The translations under genes and the position numbers were made by a program. Below, piece by piece: positions 50,828 to 60,096 of a stretch of 64,000 bases of DNA. Source of the DNA: Geobacillus sp. 46C-IIa. GTDB taxonomy: Bacteria; Bacillota; Bacilli; Bacillales; Anoxybacillaceae. Below the pieces are notes generated by a model. The model did no database searches. It was not told the DNA's origin and saw nothing but the letters and a program-made list of their open reading frames with translations. The number at the start of each line of letters is the position of its first letter. The stretch's first letter is position 1. The stretch is taken from the NCBI RefSeq assembly GCF_014679505.1, contig NZ_CP061474.1, positions 1,984,001 through 2,048,000 of the forward strand, read 5' to 3'.

Positions 50828-50855
50828 ATCTCCCGCAGCGCCGGTTGCGGGAGAT
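50828..50855 (-). terminator. Hairpin after the truncated acyl-CoA dehydrogenase
   Basis: ATCTCCCGCA pairs with TGCGGGAGAT across an eight-base loop. The T-run is poor. Bases 50678-50827 contain only the palindrome GAAGCAGCTGCTTC (50768-50781). Confidence 0.6.
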
Positions 50856-50873
50856 GTTGGTGTTATGCCCCAA

Positions 50874-51566
50874 TCACGCTTGCGGGACGCCAACACGTTT
50901 GCCTTCATTTTGTTCAAACTCTTTGATTATCGAACGAGCCACGACCATGCGATGAACTTCATCTGGACCGTCGTAAATCCGCGCCGTTCGAGCTTCGCGG
51001 TAAAACCCCTCAAGCGGTGTATCCCCGGTCACGCCAAGGGCGCCGTGCACTTGAATCGCCCGATCAATCACATCATGAAGCACTTTGGCGCCGAAAAACT
51101 TAATGGCGGAAACTTCTTTTTTCGCCTCGTAACCGTTGTCCATCATCCACACCGCCTTCAACGTCATAAGGCGGAACGCTTCAATTTCAACTGCCGAATC
51201 GGCGATAAACTTTTGGATCGTCTGATAATCCGCCAGCCGCTTCCCGCGCGTTTCTCGCTTTAAGGAATAGCTGATCATTAAGTCTAAACTTCGTTGGGCG
51301 ATGCCGATCCAGCGCATCGCATGAGTGATGCGACCTGTCTTTAGTCGCAACTGCGCCAGCTCCAATCCCATTCCCTGCGGCCCTAACAGATTTTCTTTGG
51401 GAATGCGGCAATTCGTATACCGCACTTCGCAATGGCCGCCAGTGAAATGATCGCCGATGACAGGAAGCTCGCGGACGATTTCGAACCCAGGGTTATCATG
51501 CTCGACGATAAATAAGCTGAACTGCCGGTGGGGTGGAGCACTCGGGTCGGTCTTGGCAACCACAAT
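50874..51566 (-). pseudogene. Acyl-CoA dehydrogenase, C-terminal part only
   Basis: About 230 residues cover the middle and C-terminal domains of an acyl-CoA dehydrogenase: VVAKTDPSAPPHRQFSLF, the ENLLGPQGMGLELAQLRL segment, and the end IQVHGALGVTGDTPLEGFYREAR. Roughly the first 160 residues, with much of the FAD and substrate pocket, are missing. Similarity stops at about 51566, where the sequence changes into a sigma-54 activator on the other strand. The break is therefore a deletion joint, not a start site. Confidence 0.85.
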
Positions 51567-51567
51567 G

Positions 51568-52089
51568 GAAATTGACGTGCGCGTCATATCGGCGACCAAT
51601 CAAGATTTGGAGTCTCTCGTCAAACAGGGGAAGTTTCGCGAAGACTTGTACTATCGTCTGAACATTATCCCGATTCACATTCCACCGCTGCGGGAACGCC
51701 AAGAAGACATTCCTTTGCTCGCCCATTATTTTTTAGAGCGGGCTAATCAAAAATACCGCCTCAATAAACAATTCACCGATGATGCACTGCTAGCGATGAA
51801 GTCGTATGCATGGCCAGGGAATGTCCGGGAAATGCAGAACTTAATCGAACGGCTCGTCATTACAACGGAAACCGATCACATCACGGCCATACACTTGCCT
51901 TTTTCCCATTCCTCTTCATCATTGGAGATGAAACAAGCGTCAAAAACGATGAAAGACATGGTCCGCAATCTGGAACGAGAACTGATTTTGAAAGCGATTT
52001 CTGAATACAAGACGACAAGAAAAGCAGCCCAAGCGCTCGGCATCAGCCAATCCGCCTTGGTGAAAAAAATGCAACGGCTCGGCATTTGA
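51568..52089 (+). pseudogene. Sigma-54-dependent activator, C-terminal part only
   Basis: The remaining 174 residues start in the AAA+ domain at IDVRVISATNQDLESL and continue through REDLYYRLNIIPIHIPPLRER and WPGNVREMQNLIERL to a Fis-type helix-turn-helix (TRKAAQALGISQSALVKKM). Walker A, Walker B and the sigma-54-contacting GAFTGA loop are missing, so it cannot open a promoter. It may still bind DNA if translated. A sigma-54 promoter lies about 106 bases past its stop. Confidence 0.9.
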
Positions 52090-52114
52090 ACGGATTGATT
52101 CGTTTTTTCATCAT

Positions 52115-52132
52115 TGATTCCATACAGAATCA
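52115..52132. promoter_or_regulatory. Possible activator site upstream of the sigma-54 promoter
   Basis: TGATTC-CATACA-GAATCA is a perfect 6-6-6 inverted repeat about 63 bases before the -24 element. The position suits an enhancer for the adjacent sigma-54 activator. Confidence 0.4.
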
Positions 52133-52195
52133 CCTTTTGGCTCGCACGAACTGAAAATGTAACAATTTTGTGAACTTTCCTATCCCCTTGTTTAT

Positions 52196-52211
52196 TGGCA
52201 TGAAAATTGCT
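52196..52211 (+). promoter_or_regulatory. Sigma-54 (-24/-12) promoter
   Basis: TGGCATG-AAAA-TTGCT matches the sigma-54 consensus TGGCACG-N4-TTGCW at all but one position, with correct spacing. It lies 50 bases before the SDR gene and after the activator gene, as in typical Bacillus sigma-54 operons. Confidence 0.85.
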
Positions 52212-52261
52212 TATACATAGATGAAGACTGATATTCCTAATGATGGAAAGAGGTGTCATTG

Positions 52262-53035
52262 ATGGATGCAAGACGCTTCCCTTCCTTTCGGCTTGACGGA
52301 AAAGTCGCCCTTGTCACCGGCGGTAGCAGAGGCATCGGGTTAGCCATGGCATGCGCCTTGGCGGTTCATGGGGCCAATGTCGTGATCGCCAGCCGGAAGG
52401 CGGTCGATTTGAAAAAGGCAACCGAAGACGTGGCCGGCCAAGGAATCTCACTTTCTTGGGTTCAAGCGGATGTCACCGACAAAGAAAGCGTTCAGCACAT
52501 GGTCAATTGCGTCGTCGAGCAACACGGTCGTCTCGATATTTTGGTGAACAACGCTGGCATGAACATCCGCAAGCCGCTCATTGACATTGAGGAATACGAT
52601 TGGAACCAAGTGTTAGACACCAACTTAAAAGGCATCTTCCTCGTCGGCCAGGCAGCGGCCAAACAGATGATCCAACAGCGGAGCGGAAAAATTATTAACA
52701 TTTCGTCCATTTTCGGCGGCGTCGGCATGCCGTTTCAAACGAGCTACGCCGCCAGCAAAGGCGGCATCAACCAGTTGACAAAGGTTTGGGCGAGTGAACT
52801 CGCTCCATACAATATCAACGTCAACGCCATCGCCCCGGCTTATATTCGGACGCCAATGACGAGCGCCTGGCTTGAGGATGAGGAACGGTATCGGGACATT
52901 GTCAAGAGCACGATGCTCAATCGCGTTGGCGAACCAGAGGATGTGGCGGGGCCCGTTGTCTTTCTCGCCTCTGACGCCGCCAATTACATTACCGGACACA
53001 TTTTATACGTGGACGGCGGCTGGACAGCCAAATAA
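52262..53035 (+). CDS. Short-chain dehydrogenase/reductase
   Basis: A 257-residue SDR oxidoreductase. It has the cofactor loop VTGGSRGIGLAMA, NNAG motif, and catalytic SSIFGG...YAASKGG (Tyr-x3-Lys). It may oxidise a 3-hydroxyacyl compound or alcohol in the lipid-use operon; the substrate is not known. It is the first gene behind the sigma-54 promoter. I chose the ATG at 52262 over the GTG at 52253 because AAAGAGGTG is properly spaced from it. Confidence 0.9.
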   Translation: MDARRFPSFRLDGKVALVTGGSRGIGLAMACALAVHGANVVIASRKAVDLKKATEDVAGQGISLSWVQADVTDKESVQHMVNCVVEQHGRLDILVNNAGMNIRKPLIDIEEYDWNQVLDTNLKGIFLVGQAAAKQMIQQRSGKIINISSIFGGVGMPFQTSYAASKGGINQLTKVWASELAPYNINVNAIAPAYIRTPMTSAWLEDEERYRDIVKSTMLNRVGEPEDVAGPVVFLASDAANYITGHILYVDGGWTAK

Positions 53036-53054
53036 CATCATCAGGGGGGATTCC

Positions 53055-54656
53055 ATGATCGCGGAAGGGCGTTTATACGGACGGTCGGTCAAGTTGTACT
53101 CCAAACGACCGGCAAACGTTTACGAAATGCTCGCACGTTCGGCCGTGCAGTTCCCAAACAGGGAAGCGCTCGTCAAAGGCGGCACGCGGCTCAGTTATGC
53201 CGAACTGAAGCAACTTGTTGACAGAACAGCTGCCTGCCTCAGTGAAAACCAAGTGAAAAAAGGCGACCGCATCGCCATATTGCTTGGTAATGACATCGAA
53301 TTTGTACTAACCGCATTGGCGTGCGCCAAAATTGGGGCCATGTTCGTACCGCTGAACACGAAGCTCACCGCCAACGACCTGATTTACATGATGACAGATG
53401 CTGGGACAAACATGCTCATCACGAACCGTGAGCTCGTCAAATCGCTTGAAAACTGGCTCATCCATCATTCAGCGGCCCCCTGCTGTTATTTGACCGATGG
53501 CCGCGAGCCCGACAAACGCCTGTATTCGTTTCATGAAGACTTGCTTGGCCATGCCAGAGGGAAAGAGCAACCATTCTCTCCTCCGCATGAGACAGATTCG
53601 CTCTATATCATGTACACATCCGGAACAACCGGGCGGCCAAAAGGAGCAGTGGGCAGCCATGTGAACGCCATCCATAGCTGTTTAAGCTATCAGACGGTTA
53701 TGCAGACTGACCATACGGTGCGCACACTTGTCGCCGTCCCGCTGTTTCATGTCACCGGCTTGATTGGCCAACTGCTCCATATGATGCTTGTCGGCGGCAC
53801 GGTCGTTCTGATGGAACGCTACCAGACAGAAGCCACCATCCGGCTAATCCAGCAAGAACGGATCACCTTTTTGTTCAATGTGCCGACAATGTACATCATG
53901 ATGATGTCGCATGCGTCGTTTCACGCATCCTCGTATGACTTTGTGCGCATCGTCGCCTATGGCGGGGCGCCGGTATCCAAAGAAACGATCAGTCAGTTGA
54001 GGAACTGTTTTCCGAGTGCATGTCTACACAATGCCTACGGCGCAACAGAAACAACCTCGCCAACAACGATCATGCCCAAACAATCCCCTGATGACAAAAC
54101 GGACTCTGTCGGCGTACCAGTGCCTGTCGCCGATGTCAAAGTCATCGCGGAAAACGGCGAACCCGCCAAACCGGGAGAAGCCGGCGAGCTGTACATTAAA
54201 GGCCCTATGGTCATTAAAGAATATTGGAATCGCCCGGAAGAGAACCGATCATCTTTCACTGAAGACGGGTACTGGAAATCCGGCGACATCGCCCGCATCG
54301 ATGAAGACGGCTTTGTGTATATCCTCGATCGAAAAAAAGACGTCATCAACCGCGGTGGGGAAAAAATCTATTCGGTCGAGGTTGAAAACGTTCTCTACGC
54401 TCACCCGAAAGTGCTTGAAGCAGCCGTCGTCGGGGTGAAAGACCCGATATTCGGGGAAGAGGTAAAAGCCTACATTGTCCCTAAATCCGGTGAATCGCCA
54501 ACAGCCGATGAGATTATCACCTTTGCCCGAGAGCGGCTCTCGAAATTCAAGACGCCAAAGCAAGTCGAATTCCTTGATCAGCTTCCACGCAATCCAGGAG
54601 GAAAAATCTTAAAAAACAAACTGATCGAAATGTCGATGACGAATCAACCACAGTGA
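53055..54656 (+). CDS. Acyl-CoA synthetase (AMP-forming)
   Basis: A 533-residue member of the adenylate-forming family. It has the P-loop YTSGTTGRPKGA, NAYGATETTS, the hinge region YWKSGDIARIDEDGFVYILDRKKD, and the catalytic lysine in PRNPGGKILKNKL. It would activate a short, medium or aromatic carboxylic acid with CoA. It is 19 bases after the SDR gene, with TCAGGGGGG before the ATG. Together they form the sigma-54 operon. Confidence 0.92.
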   Translation: MIAEGRLYGRSVKLYSKRPANVYEMLARSAVQFPNREALVKGGTRLSYAELKQLVDRTAACLSENQVKKGDRIAILLGNDIEFVLTALACAKIGAMFVPLNTKLTANDLIYMMTDAGTNMLITNRELVKSLENWLIHHSAAPCCYLTDGREPDKRLYSFHEDLLGHARGKEQPFSPPHETDSLYIMYTSGTTGRPKGAVGSHVNAIHSCLSYQTVMQTDHTVRTLVAVPLFHVTGLIGQLLHMMLVGGTVVLMERYQTEATIRLIQQERITFLFNVPTMYIMMMSHASFHASSYDFVRIVAYGGAPVSKETISQLRNCFPSACLHNAYGATETTSPTTIMPKQSPDDKTDSVGVPVPVADVKVIAENGEPAKPGEAGELYIKGPMVIKEYWNRPEENRSSFTEDGYWKSGDIARIDEDGFVYILDRKKDVINRGGEKIYSVEVENVLYAHPKVLEAAVVGVKDPIFGEEVKAYIVPKSGESPTADEIITFARERLSKFKTPKQVEFLDQLPRNPGGKILKNKLIEMSMTNQPQ

Positions 54657-54792
54657 CTAGATTCACCAACATAAAAGGAGATTTTTTGAAAGCGTTATCA
54701 ACTGTTTTGTTTGAACCCGCTGTTCCTCCCTTTATGCCACGGGCCATAAAAGGAGAACTAGGACATAAAATCTGTCGAGGAGGATGATGCGT

Positions 54793-56160
54793 ATGGAAGC
54801 AAAAGTGCAGACAGACATGTCGATGGAAAAACAAGAAAACAATTTGATCGCGAAATTGGCGCTTTTTTTCGCCAAAATCGCCGAGCGATGGCTGCCAGAC
54901 TCTTTCGTCTTCGCCGTTGTTCTCACATTTGTAACGTTTTTAGGCGGCCTATTGATTAACGGAAAAAGTCCGATCGAGATGATCACGTATTGGGGCGACG
55001 GGCTCTGGGGATTGCTCGCCTTCACCGCCCAAGTCATTACTACTTTTGTTATGAGCTATGCCTTGGCGTTGACGAAACCCGTCTCGCGATTGCTTGAAAA
55101 AATCGCTGGGAAATGCCATTCGCCCAATTCCGCCATCTTGCTTGTCACTTTTACATCGTTGGCCGCTTCATTCATTAGCTGGGCGTTCGGCCTCGTCGTC
55201 GCCGGCATCATCGCCAAGCTAGTGGCAAAAAAAGTGCGTGACGTCGACTATCGCGTCCTTGTCGCCGCTGGCTATTCCGGATTTGTCATTTGGCAAGGCG
55301 GCTTGTCATCTTCCGCTGCTCTGTTCGTCGCCACCAAGGGACATGTGTTCGAAGATCAAATCGGTGTCATCCCAACGTCGGAAACGATTTTTTCAGCGGT
55401 GAATATGGCAATTATTCTCGTCGTCTTCTTTACACTGCCCTTCATTATGAAACTCATTCATCCAGCCAAAAAAGAAAACCGTTTTCTCATCGATCCGAAC
55501 TTGCTAGAAGATTCGATCGATGAACCGCAGGAACAATCGAACTTCATCAACGACAAAATTGAAAAAAGCCGCCTCATTACGGTAGCGGCTGGCATTCTTG
55601 GATTGATTTATTTAGTTATCCACTTTTCAAAAAACGGATTTTCTCTCGATCTGAACACCGTCAACTTGATGTTTTTAACGCTCGCTTTGCTGCTGTTTGG
55701 AAACGTGCGCGAACTCGGAATCGGCCTTGTTAAATCATCCAACAGCGTCAGCCAAATTATTTTGCAATACCCGTTTTACGCTGGCATTATGGGCATGATG
55801 TCCTCATCCGGGTTGGCTCAATGGCTGTCCGACGTCTTCACGAAGTTTTCAACGAGCGAAACGCTGCCGCTATTCACCTTCTGGTCAGCCGGATTTTTAA
55901 ACTTATTCATCCCGTCCGGCGGCGGCCAATGGGTCGTGCAGGCGCCGATTGCCCTTCCTGCAGCCCTTGAGATGGGAGTGGATCCAGCCAAAATGGTGAT
56001 GGCCGTCGCCTGGGGCGAATGGAGCAACATGATCCAACCGTTTTGGGCCATCCCGCTCCTTGCCATTGCCGGCCTGCGCATCCGCGATATTATGGGCTTT
56101 ACAACGATCACATTCCTTTACGTCGGCATCGTTGCTTCTGTCTTTTTGTACGTGCTTTGA
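54793..56160 (+). CDS. Short-chain fatty acid transporter (AtoE family)
   Basis: A 455-residue permease with about ten hydrophobic segments, of the AtoE/TIGR00366 family that imports short-chain fatty acids such as butyrate. Typical segments are ERWLPDSFVFAVVLT, FTSLAASFISWAFG, and NLFIPSGGGQWVVQAP near the end. It completes the lipid-use operon, 136 bases after the ligase. GAGGAGG is nine bases from the ATG at 54793, whereas the two earlier ATGs are too close. Confidence 0.92.
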   Translation: MEAKVQTDMSMEKQENNLIAKLALFFAKIAERWLPDSFVFAVVLTFVTFLGGLLINGKSPIEMITYWGDGLWGLLAFTAQVITTFVMSYALALTKPVSRLLEKIAGKCHSPNSAILLVTFTSLAASFISWAFGLVVAGIIAKLVAKKVRDVDYRVLVAAGYSGFVIWQGGLSSSAALFVATKGHVFEDQIGVIPTSETIFSAVNMAIILVVFFTLPFIMKLIHPAKKENRFLIDPNLLEDSIDEPQEQSNFINDKIEKSRLITVAAGILGLIYLVIHFSKNGFSLDLNTVNLMFLTLALLLFGNVRELGIGLVKSSNSVSQIILQYPFYAGIMGMMSSSGLAQWLSDVFTKFSTSETLPLFTFWSAGFLNLFIPSGGGQWVVQAPIALPAALEMGVDPAKMVMAVAWGEWSNMIQPFWAIPLLAIAGLRIRDIMGFTTITFLYVGIVASVFLYVL

Positions 56161-56781
56161 TCAAACGGCTGCTCTGCAACCAGCCGTCGAACTAATTACG
56201 GGCAGCTCTTTTATCTGATTTCGGAAACTCCCTTGTGAGTAATAGCGATGGTTTTCTTTGGGTGAACATATGGAAAGCGTGGAAGAAATTCTTTAGGTCA
56301 TTGAAGGGATAGCAGGAGCGGTCGTAGAGGATCAACGCCAACAGCTAGTCGCAGGTCGGCTTGTCGTTATTCTCGCTGATGTTCCCCACTCCATCAAAAA
56401 TAACGGGGAGCAACGTGCAAGATTTCTCGCTTTGTTCCCTTCCGCCCAACGTGTTTCTATGTTCTCAAAAACCATGCTGTCTGTTGGCGCGAAGGTGCTG
56501 TAGCTGTTTCGATCTAAGCGGTGCGACAAACCTTGCGTAAAACAAAAAAACATAGGGAGAGAACCGAGCGTTTTCTCCCCATGTTTTTGTTCCTAATCCC
56601 CATGCTTGATGTTCCTTATATCCACTGCTAATCCGCTATTCTCTTCCCACGTCTGAACCACCTGTCGGTCGTTATCAAGAGCAACATCCCAACAAAAAAC
56701 GGGGTACAAATCCATATCTTGTTTTCTTACAGTAAATAATAAGAGACTGCCTACCCGCTTTGAGACTGTTTTTGGAAAAAA
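56161..56781. other. Long gap after atoE
   Basis: No intact gene. A plus-strand frame at 56270-56503 reads MESVEEIL, then TAG, then 68 open codons (VIEGIAGAVVEDQRQQLVAG and onward). It may be a decayed gene, but I do not recognise the family. A two-way terminator lies at 56548-56596. Confidence 0.5.
56548..56596. terminator. Two-way hairpin terminator
   Basis: AACATAGGGAGAGAA pairs imperfectly with TTTTCTCCCCATGTT, with T-runs on both strands. Confidence 0.7.
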
Positions 56782-56811
56782 TGAATGAATGCTCATTCTC
56801 TATGGTATAAT
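56782..56811 (+). promoter_or_regulatory. FadR-like box over the MBL hydrolase promoter
   Basis: TGAATGA-ATGC-TCATTCT at 56782-56799 matches the B. subtilis FadR box (TGAATGAMTANTCATTCA) at 16 of 18 positions. It overlaps the -35 region of TATAAT at 56806-56811. A FadR repressor bound here would block the promoter when acyl-CoA is low. Confidence 0.6.
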
Positions 56812-56846
56812 GATCACAACATCCCTTGCGACAAGGAGGTTCCCCC

Positions 56847-57686
56847 ATGTGGCTTGATAAAGTGATCAAAAAACGGTTGGAAACCGAAATGGTTCAAAAC
56901 GTGCATATCGCCAAGGGAACGGCGATGTTTCAAGGCGTGCGGCTTGCCGTCCGTTGCTTCGTCGTTGACGGCGTCTTGATTGACACCGGCGCAAAATCGA
57001 TGGAAAACGAATTCACCTCGTTTTTTCAACAACAAGACATCGACCAAGTCGTGATCACTCATTTTCACGAAGACCATACCGGTTGTGCGGCGTTTTTGCA
57101 ACGAACGATGGGATTGCCCATCTATATGAATGAGCCGATGATCGACTATTGCCGGCAAAAGGCGGACTATCCGTTGTATCGGAAAGTCTTTTGGGGAAAG
57201 CGCGAGCCATTTGCCGCCGAGCCCATTGGCGCCACGTTTTCCTCTCGAAACGCGACGTGGGATGTCATCCCGACACCCGGCCATGCGATTGACCATGTCG
57301 TCTTTTTGAACCGCGAAACGGGACAGCTGTTTAGCGGTGACTTGTACTGCCAAGAGAAAACGAAAGTCATCTTGCGCGAGGAAGACATTCCGGCGATCAT
57401 CGCCTCCTTGCAACATGTGTTGACGTACGATTTCGGAGACGTCTTCTGCGCCCACGCCGGCTATCTCCCGAACGGACGCGAGGCGCTTCGGCGAAAGCTT
57501 GACTATTTGCTTGAACTGCAAGACATCATTATTGACTTATACGAAAAAGGAACACCGCCAAAACAAATTCAAGCGCTCCTGTTTCCGAAAAAATACCCGA
57601 TCGTCTTTTTTTCCGGCGGAGAGTGGGATTCGCTGCATATCATCCGTTCCGTGATTCGGGACTATGAAGCAAAGAAAGCAAGTTGA
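56847..57686 (+). CDS. MBL-fold metallo-hydrolase
   Basis: A 279-residue metallo-beta-lactamase-fold protein. Metal ligands are seen in HFHEDHTGC, PGHAIDHV and the aspartate in LFSGDLYC, plus HAGYLPNG near the end. Substrates in the family range from thioesters to phosphonates; the FadR-like site suggests a thioesterase or fatty-acid role, which is inference. The start follows AAGGAGG by seven bases. Confidence 0.88.
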   Translation: MWLDKVIKKRLETEMVQNVHIAKGTAMFQGVRLAVRCFVVDGVLIDTGAKSMENEFTSFFQQQDIDQVVITHFHEDHTGCAAFLQRTMGLPIYMNEPMIDYCRQKADYPLYRKVFWGKREPFAAEPIGATFSSRNATWDVIPTPGHAIDHVVFLNRETGQLFSGDLYCQEKTKVILREEDIPAIIASLQHVLTYDFGDVFCAHAGYLPNGREALRRKLDYLLELQDIIIDLYEKGTPPKQIQALLFPKKYPIVFFSGGEWDSLHIIRSVIRDYEAKKAS

Positions 57687-57687
57687 A

Positions 57688-57737
57688 GCGGGACGTCCCC
57701 AAATGGCCATGCCACGGCCTTAAGGGACGTCCTTTTT
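57688..57737 (+). terminator. Terminator of the MBL hydrolase gene
   Basis: GGGACGTCC and AGGGACGTCC flank a 24-base inner loop with a second small stem, and TTTTT follows. Bases 57738-57915 hold the speD leader. Confidence 0.88.
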
Positions 57738-57915
57738 CAATATGGTTGCTGTTTGCTCGCCACTCTTGCCAGCCTTACCCTGAAGTCATATTTTCTACAA
57801 CAATCAGGCCCGTCTAGCAGCAGGAAGCGGTAATTCATTCCTTTCTGCACAAAACGTTCACTACATTTGCCGCAAATCGGACAAATTAAGAAAAAACGAA
57901 AGGATGATCCAAGGC

Positions 57916-58710
57916 ATGAACGACACGCCACACGTGAAACTGCACGGATTTAACAATTTGACCAAATCGCTCAGCTTCAATATGTACGATATTTGCTATA
58001 CGAAAACACCCAAGGAGCGGGAAGCATACATTTCCTACATCGACGATGTTTACAACGCCGAACGGCTGACCAACATTTTGAAACACGTCGCCGAGATGAT
58101 CGGCGCCCATGTGTTAAACATCGCCAAACAAGATTACGTTCCGCAAGGTGCAAGTGTGACAATGCTCGTTTCCGAAGGGCCGGTGGTGGAAGTGCCGCAA
58201 GCCGAGGCGCCGTTGCCTGAGGCAGTCGTGCTTTCGCTTGATAAAAGTCATATTACCGTTCATACATACCCAGAATACCATCCGAGTGATGGAATCAGTA
58301 CGTTCCGCGCTGATATTGACGTCGTCACCTGCGGAGAAATTTCGCCGTTAAAAGCGCTGGATTATTTGATTCAGTCGTTTGACGCCGACATTATGATCAT
58401 CGATTACCGCGTGCGCGGGTTTACGCGTGACATTCACGGATACAAATTGTTTATTGACCATGACATCACATCGATTCAAAATTATATTCCGGAAACCATT
58501 CGCGAGAAGTACGACATGATTGATGTGAACATTTATCAAGAGAACATTTTCCATACAAAGTGCAAGCTGCGGCAATTTGATTTAGACAACTATCTATTCG
58601 GGCATACGAAAGATGGCTTATCTAAACAAGAAGTAGAGGAAACGACCGCTAAACTGAAGAGAGAAATGGACGAAATTTTTTATGGAAAGAATATGCCCAG
58701 CGGCTTTTAA
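57916..58710 (+). CDS. speD: S-adenosylmethionine decarboxylase proenzyme, E. coli type (class 1A)
   Basis: A 264-residue proenzyme, the same length as E. coli SpeD. It cuts itself before the serine in [13 protein letters not shown], creating the pyruvoyl group. The product, decarboxylated SAM, supplies aminopropyl groups for spermidine and longer polyamines. Bacillus normally uses the short SpeH (about 125 residues), so this may be an additional form. No spermidine synthase is beside it. The ATG at 57916 is preferred to 57904, which touches the ribosome site. Confidence 0.92.
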   Translation: MNDTPHVKLHGFNNLTKSLSFNMYDICYTKTPKEREAYISYIDDVYNAERLTNILKHVAEMIGAHVLNIAKQDYVPQGASVTMLVSEGPVVEVPQAEAPLPEAVVLSLDKSHITVHTYPEYHPSDGISTFRADIDVVTCGEISPLKALDYLIQSFDADIMIIDYRVRGFTRDIHGYKLFIDHDITSIQNYIPETIREKYDMIDVNIYQENIFHTKCKLRQFDLDNYLFGHTKDGLSKQEVEETTAKLKREMDEIFYGKNMPSGF

Positions 58711-58824
58711 GAAGGGGGGCTTTTCGGCACTCGTGATCACCGATCAGCCATTCAAGCTTCCCCTGTAGCTTCTCCGTTTGCACTACATATGGTATGCTAG
58801 TAGAAAAAAGGAAAAGGTGTGAGT

Positions 58825-59949
58825 ATGGGAGCGTACATCGTTGTCGGAGCTGGCATTTTAGGAGCGGCGGTGGCCTACCACTTAGCGAAAGAAGGAGCTG
58901 CCGTGACGATCATCGACCGCGGTGACAAAGGACAGGCGACCGACGCGGCGGCGGGGATCGTTTGTCCTTGGTTGTCGCAGCGCCGCAACCAAAAATGGTA
59001 TCAGCTAGCAAAAAACGGAGCGAAGTTTTACCCTTCCCTCATTGAGGAGCTCCAATCACACGGGGAAACGGAAACCGGCTATGCGCGCGTCGGGGCGCTC
59101 TGTCTGCATACGGATGAACAAAAGCTCGAGCAGATGAAAGTGCGCGCCCTCAAACGGCGCGAAGATGCACCGGAAATCGGGGACATCGTGCAGCTTGGGC
59201 CAAAGGAGGCAAAAGAGCTATTTCCACCGCTATCTGAGGGATATCACGCCATATATGTAAGTGGGGGAGCTCGCGTCAACGGCCGAGCGCTGCGCAACGC
59301 CCTTCTCAATGCGGCCCAAACGCTCGGCGCCATCCATATTCGCGGAAATGCCCGCCTTCTCCATCAGGGGACGCGCATCATCGGCGTGGAAGCGGATGGA
59401 ACGACCTATGCCGCTGAAGCTGTCATCATCACGGCGGGGGCTTGGGCCAGCGAGCTGCTTCGCCCTTTGGGCATCGATCTGCTCGTCACACCGCAAAAAG
59501 GGCAGCTCATTCACTTGGAACATCCGAACCGCGACACATCCCATTGGCCTGTTGTCATGCCGCCGAGCAATCAGTATATGCTCACCTTTCCAAGAGGCAG
59601 AATGGTGATCGGAACAACACATGAAGATGAAGCAGGTTGGGACGTCCGCCCTACCGCCGGGGGAATGCACGAATTATTGCACAAAGCGCTCACCATTGCG
59701 CCAGGACTCTCCGTTTGCACATATATCGAAACGCGGGTTGGATTCCGTCCGCGCACACCTTGGTTTCTCCCGATCTTTGGTGTACTCCCCGGCTTTACCG
59801 GCCTTTATATCGCCAACGGCCTCGGCTCCTCAGGGCTCACCGTCGGCCCTTATTTAGGGGCGGAATTGGCCAAGCTCGTGCTCGGCATCCCGACCGAACT
59901 CGACCCTCATGACTATGACGTCACGAGCGCCATCGCCCCGCTTGCCTAA
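58825..59949 (+). CDS. FAD-dependent amine/amino-acid oxidase (DadA/glycine oxidase-like)
   Basis: A 374-residue flavoenzyme. The FAD-binding motif VVGAGILGAAVAYHLAKEGA is at the N-terminus, and GFRPRTPWFLPIFG with GLGSSGLTVGPYLG near the C-terminus are typical of the D-amino acid dehydrogenase and glycine oxidase family. The substrate is not evident. It is monocistronic and ends at a strong terminator. The ATG at 58825 suits the AAAGGTG site. Confidence 0.88.
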   Translation: MGAYIVVGAGILGAAVAYHLAKEGAAVTIIDRGDKGQATDAAAGIVCPWLSQRRNQKWYQLAKNGAKFYPSLIEELQSHGETETGYARVGALCLHTDEQKLEQMKVRALKRREDAPEIGDIVQLGPKEAKELFPPLSEGYHAIYVSGGARVNGRALRNALLNAAQTLGAIHIRGNARLLHQGTRIIGVEADGTTYAAEAVIITAGAWASELLRPLGIDLLVTPQKGQLIHLEHPNRDTSHWPVVMPPSNQYMLTFPRGRMVIGTTHEDEAGWDVRPTAGGMHELLHKALTIAPGLSVCTYIETRVGFRPRTPWFLPIFGVLPGFTGLYIANGLGSSGLTVGPYLGAELAKLVLGIPTELDPHDYDVTSAIAPLA

Positions 59950-60048
59950 CGCCGTGTACGAAATGAACGGCAACCACCCAAGCCGATTGCCGGCACACTC
60001 GTCAAACAAAGGTCTTATGGACTGCCAATACGATAGATCCTTGCGCCC

Positions 60049-60096
60049 GGACAAAGCTGATAGCCGCTCGTCAGCTTTGTCCTTCGTATTTTTTCA
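60049..60096. terminator. Shared terminator of convergent oxidase and ypiB genes
   Basis: A perfect 12-base stem, GGACAAAGCTGA with its complement, has a ten-base loop and is followed by TTCGTATTTTTT on the plus strand. Its right arm includes the stop codon of ypiB. Confidence 0.9.

Noticed and set aside
57737..57931. Minus-strand 64-codon frame with CPICGKC, zinc-ribbon-like
   Set aside because: It overlaps the speD start, has no ribosome site at any start codon, and lies in the speD leader.
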